Assembly: GCA_017794705.1 (NCBI GenBank)
Contig: CP051235.1
Coordinates: 2,691,001 to 2,755,000, forward strand
Direction of reading: 5' to 3'
From: Devosia sp.
GTDB taxonomy: Bacteria; Pseudomonadota; Alphaproteobacteria; Rhizobiales; Devosiaceae
Length of the DNA: 64,000 nucleotides
Shown here: piece by piece, positions 20,641-29,295 of the stretch
Numbering within the stretch: position 1 is the stretch's first letter
How the letters are laid out: every line of letters begins with the position of its first letter
The notes under the pieces: generated by a model
The model's input: the letters and a program-made list of their open reading frames with translations, nothing else
Database searches by the model: none
What the model was told of the DNA's origin: nothing
Position numbers and translations under genes: made by a program

Positions 20641-21131
20641 TGAGTTCAACGGCACCCGAGGGCATTGAAATGCCCGCCGACCGGTCCACCACAGATGTGG
20701 GCTCTTCAAACCAGTTCGTCACGTTCAGCGCCGGGGGCACCGGCTATGGCATCGACATCATGGCGGTGCGCGAAATCCGCAGTTGGACGCCGACGACGGA
20801 ATTGCCCGGCCGCGATCCGTCGGCCAAGGGCATGCTGGATATCCGCGGCAAGGTCGTCGAGGTATTCGACCTTTCCGTTGCTCTCGGCGGCGCCCCGAGC
20901 CCGGCCCAGCCAGAGCAGGTGATTGTCGTCGTATCGCTGGGAGATCGCGATGTGGGCCTGCTGGTGGACGCGGTGTCTGACATCATCTTTGCCGATGACA
21001 GCCAGTTGCTGGCTCCGCCGGAAACCACGGCCTCGACCGGCCAGCATGTCTCCAGCCTGATCAATCAGGAAGAGGGGCTGGTGGCCGTGCTCGACGTTCC
21101 GGCCCTGTTCGGCAGCAAGTCCATCCACTAA
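20640..21131 (+). CDS. cheW: Chemotaxis coupling protein CheW
   Basis: Adaptor linking receptors to the CheA kinase. 163 residues with the CheW SH3-like core: QFVTFSAGGTGYGIDIMAVREI, GMLDIRGKVVEVFDLS and the later LVDAVSDI segment. It starts on the last base of the receptor gene, suggesting a dedicated receptor-CheW pair. No cheA or cheY operon is in the window, so it must work with a kinase encoded elsewhere. Confidence 0.92.
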   Translation: MSSTAPEGIEMPADRSTTDVGSSNQFVTFSAGGTGYGIDIMAVREIRSWTPTTELPGRDPSAKGMLDIRGKVVEVFDLSVALGGAPSPAQPEQVIVVVSLGDRDVGLLVDAVSDIIFADDSQLLAPPETTASTGQHVSSLINQEEGLVAVLDVPALFGSKSIH

Positions 21132-21266
21132 ACACCTGCGGCGCGGAACCTTTTCGCGTCTTCCGGCGTTCTTTTTCCGTAACCAAAGAGATGGTGCGAA
21201 GTGCGGCTTGGCATTTCGCCCATCTTGGCTTGCGCCAGTGCGGGCCGGGAAAGGGACAGGTGAGGC

Positions 21267-22196
21267 ATGGGCAGCAAGCGCTTCTTTGTGATCCTGAACG
21301 AAAAGTCGGGCACCGCGATGACGCGCGGCCTGACCCGCGATTTCGTGCAGACCCGGCTGGAAGAAGCCGGGTACGAAGCTGAAGTCGTATCCGACCTGTC
21401 CAAGGGACTTGAGGCCCTCGCTGAGCGCGCCATCAAATCCGATGCTGAAGTCATCGTCGCTGGTGGCGGCGACGGCACCGTTACCGGCATTGCCGAGCAT
21501 CTGGTCGGGCACGACAAGCCGCTGCTCATCCTGCCGCTGGGCACTGCCAATGCGTTGGCCCGCGATCTCAACATGGAGCTTGATTTCGACCGCTGGGTGG
21601 ATGGGCTTGAATATCTCAAGGAGCGCCGGATCGACGTCGGCTCGGTCAACGGCAAGCGGTTCATGCACCTTGTGGTGATCGGGCTGATGCCCGGCATCGC
21701 CTCGGCCCGCGAAAAGGTGCGTCAGCACCAGACGGTCGGCACCGCCATCCGCTTCATGGCCTTCCTCGCCCGCCGCTTTGCCCGGACGCGCCGGATTACC
21801 GTCGACCTGATCCCCGAAGGCGGGCAGCCTGAAACCCACCGGGTCTCCGCCATCGCCGTCGGCAACAATCTGTTCGATGCCGAATTCGGCCATGTGTTCA
21901 CCCGCCAGGTGCTCGACGACGGGCAACTCTCGATCTACCTTTTGCGCCGCATCGGGCCGTTAAAGGCGCTGCAACTGGCGCTCGGCATGGTGTTCGGCTG
22001 GTGGCGGCAGGACGAGGAGATCAGCCTGAGACAGACCGGCCAGGTCACGGTCACCACCCGTCGCAAATTGGTCAAGGTGATGTTTGATGGTGAGCCCATG
22101 AGTCTAAGGGGGCCGTTGCACTTCAGAATTGAGCCAAAGGCGTTGCGCGTGCTGGCACCGCCGCCTCCTGCCGTGGCGGATCGCGATCCGGCATGA
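21267..22196 (+). CDS. Diacylglycerol kinase-family lipid kinase
   Basis: Cytosolic lipid or sphingoid-type kinase of the DAGK catalytic family. The nucleotide-binding motif GGGDGT is at 66-71 and the second motif LPLGTANALARDLN follows, both diagnostic. 309 residues, normal. In proteobacteria such enzymes phosphorylate diacylglycerol, phosphatidylglycerol or unknown lipids, so the substrate is left open. Its TGA overlaps the metallophosphoesterase ATG by 4 nt, so the two act as an operon. Confidence 0.87.
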   Translation: MGSKRFFVILNEKSGTAMTRGLTRDFVQTRLEEAGYEAEVVSDLSKGLEALAERAIKSDAEVIVAGGGDGTVTGIAEHLVGHDKPLLILPLGTANALARDLNMELDFDRWVDGLEYLKERRIDVGSVNGKRFMHLVVIGLMPGIASAREKVRQHQTVGTAIRFMAFLARRFARTRRITVDLIPEGGQPETHRVSAIAVGNNLFDAEFGHVFTRQVLDDGQLSIYLLRRIGPLKALQLALGMVFGWWRQDEEISLRQTGQVTVTTRRKLVKVMFDGEPMSLRGPLHFRIEPKALRVLAPPPPAVADRDPA

Positions 22197-23020
22197 GGAT
22201 TGCGCATCTGTCAGACCTGCACTTCGGGCGTCATGAAGTGGAACTCGCCGACAGTCTCAGCGCCGATGTCTGCGGCCAGAAGCCGGACCTGGTGGTGATC
22301 AGCGGCGATTTCGCCCAGACCGGTTCGCGGCGCGAATTCGCCGAGGCGGCCGAATTTCTCAAGACCCTCGAAGTCCCTTACATGGCGGTGCCGGGCAATC
22401 ACGACGTGCCCATGTTCAATCTGTGGCGGCGCTTCACCAACCCCTACGGCTATTACCGCGAATATATTTCCGAAGAGCTCGAGCCGACCATCGTCACAGA
22501 CAATGTGGTGCTGGCCGGACTGAAGACGGCTCGCCGCGCCCAATGGGGGTTGAACTGGTCAGACGGCGCGATCAGCCGCGACCAGCTCAAGGCGCTGGAG
22601 CGCCGGTTTGACGAGGCGGGCAAGGACAAGTTGAGAATCGTGGTCGCCCATCACCCGCTGATGCATCCGGACGAGGAAATGCAAAAGCATCAGGCCATCG
22701 TCCACCGCGCCAACCGGGCGCTGCAGACTTTCGCCCGGCTCAACGTCCGCCTGGTCCTTTCGGGCCATTTCCACATGTCCTACGTCCGCCGCTACGGCGC
22801 CCCGGGGTCCATCGCCCAGGCCGAACCCGATGGCCCGCGCCAGTCCACCGCCGGCCAGCTGCTGGTCGCCCAGTCCGCCTCCACCATCTCCACGCGCCTG
22901 CGCGGCCACCCCAACGCCTACAATCTCATCGACATCGAAGACGACACCATCACCATCCGCGTCCGCGAGTGGTTGTCGGAGAGCTGGGCGACGAGGGAAG
23001 GGACGCTGGTGGGGGTTTGA
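22193..23020 (+). CDS. Calcineurin-like metallophosphoesterase
   Basis: 275-residue phosphoesterase with the full dimetal site: DLH at 8-10, SGDF (D39), GNHD (68-71), HHPL, and GHFH near residue 190. The overall layout resembles class III cyclic-nucleotide or phospholipid-pathway phosphoesterases. Overlap with the lipid kinase gene suggests opposed phosphorylation and dephosphorylation in one pathway, which is inference. It ends just before the accessory island. Confidence 0.87.
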   Translation: MRIAHLSDLHFGRHEVELADSLSADVCGQKPDLVVISGDFAQTGSRREFAEAAEFLKTLEVPYMAVPGNHDVPMFNLWRRFTNPYGYYREYISEELEPTIVTDNVVLAGLKTARRAQWGLNWSDGAISRDQLKALERRFDEAGKDKLRIVVAHHPLMHPDEEMQKHQAIVHRANRALQTFARLNVRLVLSGHFHMSYVRRYGAPGSIAQAEPDGPRQSTAGQLLVAQSASTISTRLRGHPNAYNLIDIEDDTITIRVREWLSESWATREGTLVGV

Positions 23021-23052
23021 GGGCCGAATATCCCTACAGAAAGCTTGCTTGC

Positions 23053-23074
23053 ATGGTATCGTTTGTGTTACCAT
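23053..23074. promoter_or_regulatory. Likely autoregulatory operator of the toxin-antitoxin operon
   Basis: Perfect inverted repeat ATGGTA (23053-23058) and TACCAT (23069-23074), spaced by 10 nt and running into the toxin start codon. An 8-bp direct repeat TTGCATGG (23049 and 23078) overlaps it. Placement matches the operators that antitoxin-toxin complexes use for autorepression. Confidence 0.55.
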
Positions 23075-23405
23075 GTGTTGCATGGATATTCGAGAGTACG
23101 TTGGCGCAAACGGAAAAAGCCCATTCGCCGATTGGTTCGACAGGCTCGATTCGATCGCTGCCGCCAAGGTCACTGTATCGATTACCCGACTGAGCGCCGG
23201 CAACTTGTCGAATGTCAAAGGAGTCGGTTCGGGCGTGCTCGAATACCGGCTCAATTTCGGACCCGGATATCGCATCTACTTCGCTTTTGATGGCGAAAGG
23301 CTTGTGATCCTTCTGGCTGGTGGAACCAAGAAGCGCCAACAGAAAGACATCAAATCCGCGCAGGAGCGCTGGGCCGATTACAGGGCGCGGAAGACTGGAG
23401 AGTGA
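23073..23405 (+). CDS. RelE/HigB-type toxin of a type II toxin-antitoxin system
   Basis: 110 residues of the phage-derived Gp49-like/HigB group: DIREYVGANGKSPFADWF at the start, then VKGVGSGVLEYRLNFGPGYRIYFAFDG and LLAGGTKKRQQKDI, the usual core of these putative mRNA interferases. In this subfamily the toxin gene comes first and the antitoxin second, as seen here. ATG 23073 or 23082 are both possible starts. The gene is followed 7 nt later by the antitoxin. Confidence 0.88.
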   Translation: MCCMDIREYVGANGKSPFADWFDRLDSIAAAKVTVSITRLSAGNLSNVKGVGSGVLEYRLNFGPGYRIYFAFDGERLVILLAGGTKKRQQKDIKSAQERWADYRARKTGE

Positions 23406-23412
23406 AATTCAA

Positions 23413-23727
23413 ATGCCGCTGACAAGATCGTTCAAGGAAACCGTACAAGCCCGGGCGCAAACCGACCCGGCATTCAGGGAAGCCCTGCTCACCGAAGGCG
23501 TTGATGCCCTGATCGCAGGCGATGTCGATACCGGCCGCGCTGTCCTCCGCGACTATATCAACGCCACTCTCGGTTTCGATGAACTCTCCCGCGTCACCGG
23601 CACCCCCAGCAAAAGCCTGATGCGCATGTTCGGCCCGAAGGGTAATCCCAACGCCAAGAACCTGTTCTCAGTGATCGGGGTTTTGCAGCAGCAGACGGGC
23701 GTGAGTTTGCGGGTTGAGGTGGGGTGA
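23413..23727 (+). CDS. Antitoxin, HTH (XRE/HigA-like) family
   Basis: 104 residues: N-terminal basic toxin-contacting part and a C-terminal helix-turn-helix (ELSRVTGTPSKSLMRMFGPKG and NAKNLFSVIGVLQQQTG). This is the usual partner of the preceding toxin family, binding the operator to repress the operon. ATG 23413 is selected; codons upstream overlap the toxin. Its TGA overlaps the next gene's GTG by 4 nt, so a third gene is tied to this system. Confidence 0.87.
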   Translation: MPLTRSFKETVQARAQTDPAFREALLTEGVDALIAGDVDTGRAVLRDYINATLGFDELSRVTGTPSKSLMRMFGPKGNPNAKNLFSVIGVLQQQTGVSLRVEVG

Positions 23728-24581
23728 GTTTGTCGGGCAAGCGAGAAATACAAACAGTTGGTGTTTGTAAACTCACAGGCGAAAAGGCGAAGTTCGCTCG
23801 ATCACACATCATTCCACGAGCGTTAGCGAAACCTAGGCCCGGTGGGCAGGCGTTCGCTCAGCTCAGCGGAAACAAGAGGCCAGTCAGACGGCGAGATAGT
23901 TGGTACGACCTTCAACTTACATCCCACAAAGGGGAGTCGCTCTTACGAGACTACGATACTTGGGGAATAACGGAACTTCGGAGGACTAAGCTCGTTTGGC
24001 AGTCTTGGGGACCGATGATGAGCTTGACTTCAAGCGATTTTGTTGAGTTTAAATCAACGCCCTGGGGCTTTCGGAAGGTATTAATCTCTAATCCCTCACG
24101 CTTGCGTCTGTTTTTGTTGAGCATCTTATGGAGAGCAGCGTCGACAACTCTCGATGAATTTGCCGAGATAAAGATACGCTCCGTTGATCTCAAAAAACTA
24201 ACCAAATATGTCCGAGATGGAGCGCTACCCCCTTATTCGTTCTTTCCTGTTTCCCTAACTCAAATTTCCACCATTGGCTTCATGCACAATCTTGGGGCCA
24301 TAGCCCAAATTCGTGCTTCAAGTCGTGTGCTTGGCGTGAGAATTGCCGCGGAACCCATTTTTAGATTTTACTTCGATGGACTTGTAGCCCACTTCTACAT
24401 ACGTCCAAAAGAGGAAACTCTGAATGGTATGAAGTCAATGTTTGTGGGGTCTTCTGCTCCATTGATTGTGCCTACGGTCACTTTCGAACAGTCATGGCAA
24501 CTGCTCAATTTTCGTACCGTTCTTGCGGAATCAGAAGATCGCTTCCCAGGTGGAATAGAGAAAGCGGAAGGTCGAGGCTAG
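23724..24581 (+). CDS. Unrecognised protein, third gene of the toxin-antitoxin operon
   Basis: 285 residues, no family recognised. The N-terminus CKLTGEKAKFARSHIIPRAL has a Cys followed by a basic stretch and SHIIP, which resembles the start of HNH-type nuclease domains found in mobile-element proteins; the remainder has no zinc pair or clear catalytic histidine cluster. Two moderately hydrophobic stretches (about 125-140 and 185-200) are not convincing membrane helices. The gene is visibly AT-richer than its neighbours, with codons such as TTA, AGA and ATA, and starts with GTG overlapping the antitoxin stop. Likely acquired by transfer; role unknown, possibly defence-related. Confidence 0.65.
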   Translation: MSLSGKREIQTVGVCKLTGEKAKFARSHIIPRALAKPRPGGQAFAQLSGNKRPVRRRDSWYDLQLTSHKGESLLRDYDTWGITELRRTKLVWQSWGPMMSLTSSDFVEFKSTPWGFRKVLISNPSRLRLFLLSILWRAASTTLDEFAEIKIRSVDLKKLTKYVRDGALPPYSFFPVSLTQISTIGFMHNLGAIAQIRASSRVLGVRIAAEPIFRFYFDGLVAHFYIRPKEETLNGMKSMFVGSSAPLIVPTVTFEQSWQLLNFRTVLAESEDRFPGGIEKAEGRG

Positions 24582-24600
24582 CGCTCCCCCTTGCATTCCC

Positions 24601-24674
24601 CCCGCAACAGGCGTAATGCGGCTGCGGGCCATCCCTCCCCAACGAGGGACGCCCATCTGTAAGGATGGAGCAAC
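24601..24674 (+). promoter_or_regulatory. Structured serC leader (serC-motif-like RNA)
   Basis: Three consecutive hairpins precede serC: CCCGCA/TGCGGG (24601-24606, 24623-24628), TCCCTC/GAGGGA (24632-24637, 24644-24649) and CCATC/GATGG (24653-24657, 24664-24668); the last one holds the ribosome site. An alphaproteobacterial serC RNA motif located at this position is known; assignment here is by position and hairpin pattern. Confidence 0.5.
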
Positions 24675-25853
<1,179 letters not shown>

Positions 25854-25861
25854 CACGTTCT

Positions 25862-25976
25862 TCCCTTCGCCCCTTCGGGGAGAAGGTGGCCCGCAGGGCC
25901 GGATGAGGGGGAGGCAGCAGGCGCACTATTCGCGGCTCCACCCCTCACCTTGATCCTCTCCCCTCGATGGGAGAGG
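25862..25976. repeat. Composite palindromic (REP-like) element between serC and serA
   Basis: A CCCCTTCGGGG hairpin with the familiar AGAAGGTGGCCCGCAGGGCCGGATGAGGGG segment, followed by CCTCTCCC/GGGAGAGG (25955-25976). Units of this kind are scattered in many rhizobial genomes. It may stabilise or separate serC and serA messages. Confidence 0.65.
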
Positions 25977-26011
25977 AAACCCGGAAATTCAACGCCCAGG
26001 AGCGTAAGAAA

Positions 26012-27595
26012 ATGCCCAAGGTACTCGTTTCGGACAAGCTCAGCCCCACCGCTGTGCAAATCTTCAAGGACAATAATGTTGACGTCGACTATCTGCCGGA
26101 CGTCGGCAAGGACAAGGAAAAGCTGCTCGAAATCATCGGGCAGTATGACGGGCTGGCGATCCGTTCGGCGACCAAGGTCACCGAAAAGATCATCGCTGCC
26201 GCCGACAATCTCAAGGTGATCGGCCGGGCCGGGATCGGGGTCGACAATGTCGATATTCCCGCCGCCACCGCCAAGGGCATCATCGTGATGAACACGCCCT
26301 TCGGCAATTCGATCACCACCGCCGAGCACGCCATTTCGCTGATGCTGGCGCTGGCCCGCCAGATCCCCGAAGCTGACGCCTCGACCCGCGCCTCGAAGTG
26401 GGAAAAGTCGCGCTTCATGGGCGTTGAGGTCACCAACAAGACGCTGGGGCTGATCGGGGCCGGCAATATCGGCTCCATCGTCGCCAACCGGGCGCAGGGG
26501 TTGCAGATGAAGGTCGTCGCCTTCGATCCTTTCCTCACCCCGGAACGCGCGCTCGATCTCGGCGTTGAAAAGGTGGAACTGGACGAGCTTCTGGCCCGAG
26601 CAGATTTCATCACCATTCACACGCCGCTGATTGACGCCACGCGCAACATTCTCAACGCGGAAACCCTGGCCAAGACCAAGAAGGGCGTGCGCATCGTCAA
26701 CTGTGCCCGTGGTGGCCTGATCGACGAAAAGGCGCTGCTCGCTGCGCTGCAGTCCGGTCATGTGGCCGGCGCCGCGCTTGACGTGTTCGAAGTGGAACCG
26801 GCGACCGACAATCCGCTGTTCAATGAGCCGAACGTCATCTGCACGCCGCACCTCGGCGCCTCGACCACCGAAGCGCAGGAAAATGTCGCGCTGCAGGTGG
26901 CCGAACAGATTTCGGCTTACCTCAACACCGGCGAAATCACCAACGCGCTCAACTTCCCCTCGATTTCCGCGGAAGAAGCCCCGCGCCTGACGCCCTTCGT
27001 CAAGCTGGCCGAGACCCTTGGCCTTTTTGCGGGTCAGTTGACCGAAACCGCGATCAGCGGCATCCGCATCGAATATGAAGGTGAAGTTTCCGAGATGAAC
27101 ACCCGCCCGATGACGGCGGCGGCCATCACGGGCGTGCTCAAGCCACTTCTGGGCGACGTCAACATGGTCTCGGCACCGGTGCTCGCCAAGGATCGCGGCA
27201 TCCAGGTTGAAACCGTCAACCGCGAACAGCATGGCGCCTACGAGAACACGATCACCCTGACGGTCATCACCGAACGGCAGGAGCGCAGCGTGGCCGGCAC
27301 CATTTTCGCAGGCGGCAAGCCGCGGCTGATCAAGGTGAAGAACATCGCCATGGAAGCCGAGATAACGCCAGACATGTTGTACATCACCAATATCGACAAG
27401 CCAGGCTTCATCGGCCGCTTGGGCACGCTTTTGGGTGACCTCGACATCAATATCGCCAACTTCAATCTCGGACGCGGCGAAAAGGGTGGCGATGCCATTG
27501 CCTTGCTCAATGTCGACAGCCAGATTGACGAGGGCCAGCTGGCGCAGGTCGCGGCGCTGGAAGGCGTGGTGCAGGCCAAAAGCCTGCGCTTCTGA
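26012..27595 (+). CDS. serA: D-3-phosphoglycerate dehydrogenase SerA
   Basis: First enzyme of serine synthesis. The 527-residue protein is the long form with an extra intervening (ASB) domain and a C-terminal ACT domain (about 455-527) that binds serine for feedback. The NAD-binding loop GLIGAGNIGS is at about 147-156, the catalytic arginine lies in NCARGGLID, and the histidine in CTPHLGAST. MPKVLVSDKLSP fixes the ATG at 26012; in-frame codons upstream lie in the repeat element. Works with serC, and sdaA elsewhere in the window degrades the product. Confidence 0.96.
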   Translation: MPKVLVSDKLSPTAVQIFKDNNVDVDYLPDVGKDKEKLLEIIGQYDGLAIRSATKVTEKIIAAADNLKVIGRAGIGVDNVDIPAATAKGIIVMNTPFGNSITTAEHAISLMLALARQIPEADASTRASKWEKSRFMGVEVTNKTLGLIGAGNIGSIVANRAQGLQMKVVAFDPFLTPERALDLGVEKVELDELLARADFITIHTPLIDATRNILNAETLAKTKKGVRIVNCARGGLIDEKALLAALQSGHVAGAALDVFEVEPATDNPLFNEPNVICTPHLGASTTEAQENVALQVAEQISAYLNTGEITNALNFPSISAEEAPRLTPFVKLAETLGLFAGQLTETAISGIRIEYEGEVSEMNTRPMTAAAITGVLKPLLGDVNMVSAPVLAKDRGIQVETVNREQHGAYENTITLTVITERQERSVAGTIFAGGKPRLIKVKNIAMEAEITPDMLYITNIDKPGFIGRLGTLLGDLDINIANFNLGRGEKGGDAIALLNVDSQIDEGQLAQVAALEGVVQAKSLRF

Positions 27596-27616
27596 TCGTC
27601 GGCTTGGAGGGGGAAC

Positions 27617-28963
27617 ATGGCTGAGGCAATCGAACTGGACGCGGAAACGCCGTGGACGGCGCTGAAGGGCGTCACTTCCGTCGTGGTCGAGCCGCATCCC
27701 GAACCACTGGTTGCCGAGCTTGCGGTCAGCGGCTCGAAGAGCTTTTCCAACCGGGCGCTGATCCTCGCGGCAATGGCGAAGGGCGAAACCCAGCTCACCG
27801 GCCTGTTGCGCAGCGACGATACCTATTGGTGCGCCGATGCGCTGCGCAAGCTGGGCGCAGGGGTCACCCTTTCCGGCACGTCGGTCTCCGTCGCCGGCAT
27901 GGGCCGGTTGCGGCCCGACAGCGCCGACCTGCACGTGGGGTCGGCGGGCACGCTCGCCCGCTTCCTGCCGCCGTTCCTTGCCGCCGGTGATCCGGGCACG
28001 TTCCGCGTCACCGCCTCAAAGCAAATGAGCACGCGGCCGGTCGGGCCGCTGTTTGATGCGATGCGGGCCGGCGGTGCTCGCATCGTTTCGGAAGGTGCCC
28101 ACAACTGCTATCCGGTCACCATCCACGGGGGCACGTTCCGGGGTGGTCCGCTGACAATGTCAGGCAGTGTTTCCAGCCAGTTCATCTCCGGCATACTTCT
28201 CGGCGCGGCGCAGACAAAAGAGGGCGTCGGCCTCACCGTCGAGGGCGGAATCGTTCAGTCCGACTATGTGCGCATCACCCTTGATGTGATGAAACACTTC
28301 GGCGTCGAGGTTGAGGTCAACAGCAGTTTCACCCAATTCCGTGTGCCCTCAGGCGATTACATCGGCCGCGACTACGCGATCGAGGCCGACGCCTCCACCG
28401 CCACCTATTTTGCCGCACTGGCCGCCGTCACAAAGGGCCGGGTGACCATGACCAATCTGGGCCAGAAGACCCGGCAGCCCGACTATCAGTTCCTTGAAAT
28501 CCTCGAGCAGCTGGGCTGCAACGTGCAGCGCTACGATGACCGCACCACGGTGTCGATGGAGCACAGGCTGCAGGGCAATTTCACGTTTGACATGAAGCCG
28601 TTGAGCGATGCCACGTTGACGCTGGCGGCCATCGCGCCGTTCGCCGACGGCCCGATCACCGCGCGCAATGTTGCCCATATCCGCCACCACGAAAGCGACC
28701 GGATCGCGGCCATGTGTGCCTCGCTCACTGCCGTCGGCATCGAGGTCGAAGAGCATGAAGACGGGCTGACTGTGTACCCCGGCACACCCAAACACGCGGC
28801 GCTCGATACCTACGAGGACCACCGCATGGCCATGTCGCTGGCTGTCCTCGGCGTTGCCGGATCAGGCGTCGAACTCAACGATCCCGGCTGCGTCTCCAAA
28901 ACCTGCCCGACATTCTTCACTGAAATCGCCGCCATGGGCGTCGGGGTAACGGAGCGGAGCTAG
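27617..28963 (+). CDS. aroA: 3-phosphoshikimate 1-carboxyvinyltransferase (EPSP synthase)
   Basis: Shikimate-pathway enzyme producing EPSP. 448 residues with an extended N-terminus, the VSGSKSFSNRALILAAMA substrate loop, and conserved later motifs (ASKQMSTRPVGPL, SSQFISGILLGA, EADASTATYFAAL, HHESDR, YEDHRMAMSLA). The loop normally written GNAGTAMRPL in class I reads GSAGTLARFL here: Ser for Asn, Leu for Ala, and Phe where E. coli has P101. This belongs neither to classic class I nor class II wording. Starts 21 nt after serA, so probably the same operon. Confidence 0.93.
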   Translation: MAEAIELDAETPWTALKGVTSVVVEPHPEPLVAELAVSGSKSFSNRALILAAMAKGETQLTGLLRSDDTYWCADALRKLGAGVTLSGTSVSVAGMGRLRPDSADLHVGSAGTLARFLPPFLAAGDPGTFRVTASKQMSTRPVGPLFDAMRAGGARIVSEGAHNCYPVTIHGGTFRGGPLTMSGSVSSQFISGILLGAAQTKEGVGLTVEGGIVQSDYVRITLDVMKHFGVEVEVNSSFTQFRVPSGDYIGRDYAIEADASTATYFAALAAVTKGRVTMTNLGQKTRQPDYQFLEILEQLGCNVQRYDDRTTVSMEHRLQGNFTFDMKPLSDATLTLAAIAPFADGPITARNVAHIRHHESDRIAAMCASLTAVGIEVEEHEDGLTVYPGTPKHAALDTYEDHRMAMSLAVLGVAGSGVELNDPGCVSKTCPTFFTEIAAMGVGVTERS

Positions 28964-28969
28964 TCCCGC

Positions 28970-29182
28970 TCAATAGTGGGGCGGTGGCGGATCAACCGGC
29001 GGCGCTCCGGTCTCGCCCATTTGCGCGAGCTCCGATTCCAGCCGCTCGATCTCGCGTTTGTAGCGCTCCAGCACCTTCCATTGGTCGGTGATTGTCGCGT
29101 TGAGGTCCTCGATCGCCTGGTCCTGGTGGGCCAGCCGTTCCTCAAGCTTTTCGATGCGCTGCAACAGGTCGCTGTCGGTCAC
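28970..29182 (-). CDS. slyX: SlyX-like coiled-coil protein
   Basis: 70 residues with an almost continuous heptad pattern (LLQRIEKLEERLAHQDQAIE onward, leucine/isoleucine at a/d positions) and a Pro-rich tail PPPPHY, both features of SlyX. Start GTG at 29182. Function of SlyX is unknown. Convergent with aroA; the stops are 6 nt apart. Confidence 0.88.
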   Translation of the reverse strand: MTDSDLLQRIEKLEERLAHQDQAIEDLNATITDQWKVLERYKREIERLESELAQMGETGAPPVDPPPPHY

Positions 29183-29295
29183 TTTTTGGGCTTTCCTTCA
29201 GACTTTGGTCCTATGGCACAACTGACCGTCGACCGATTGTGACAGGATTCCAGTTCCAGTACATTGAACGCAAGCTCAAACTGGAGACAGCCTTG

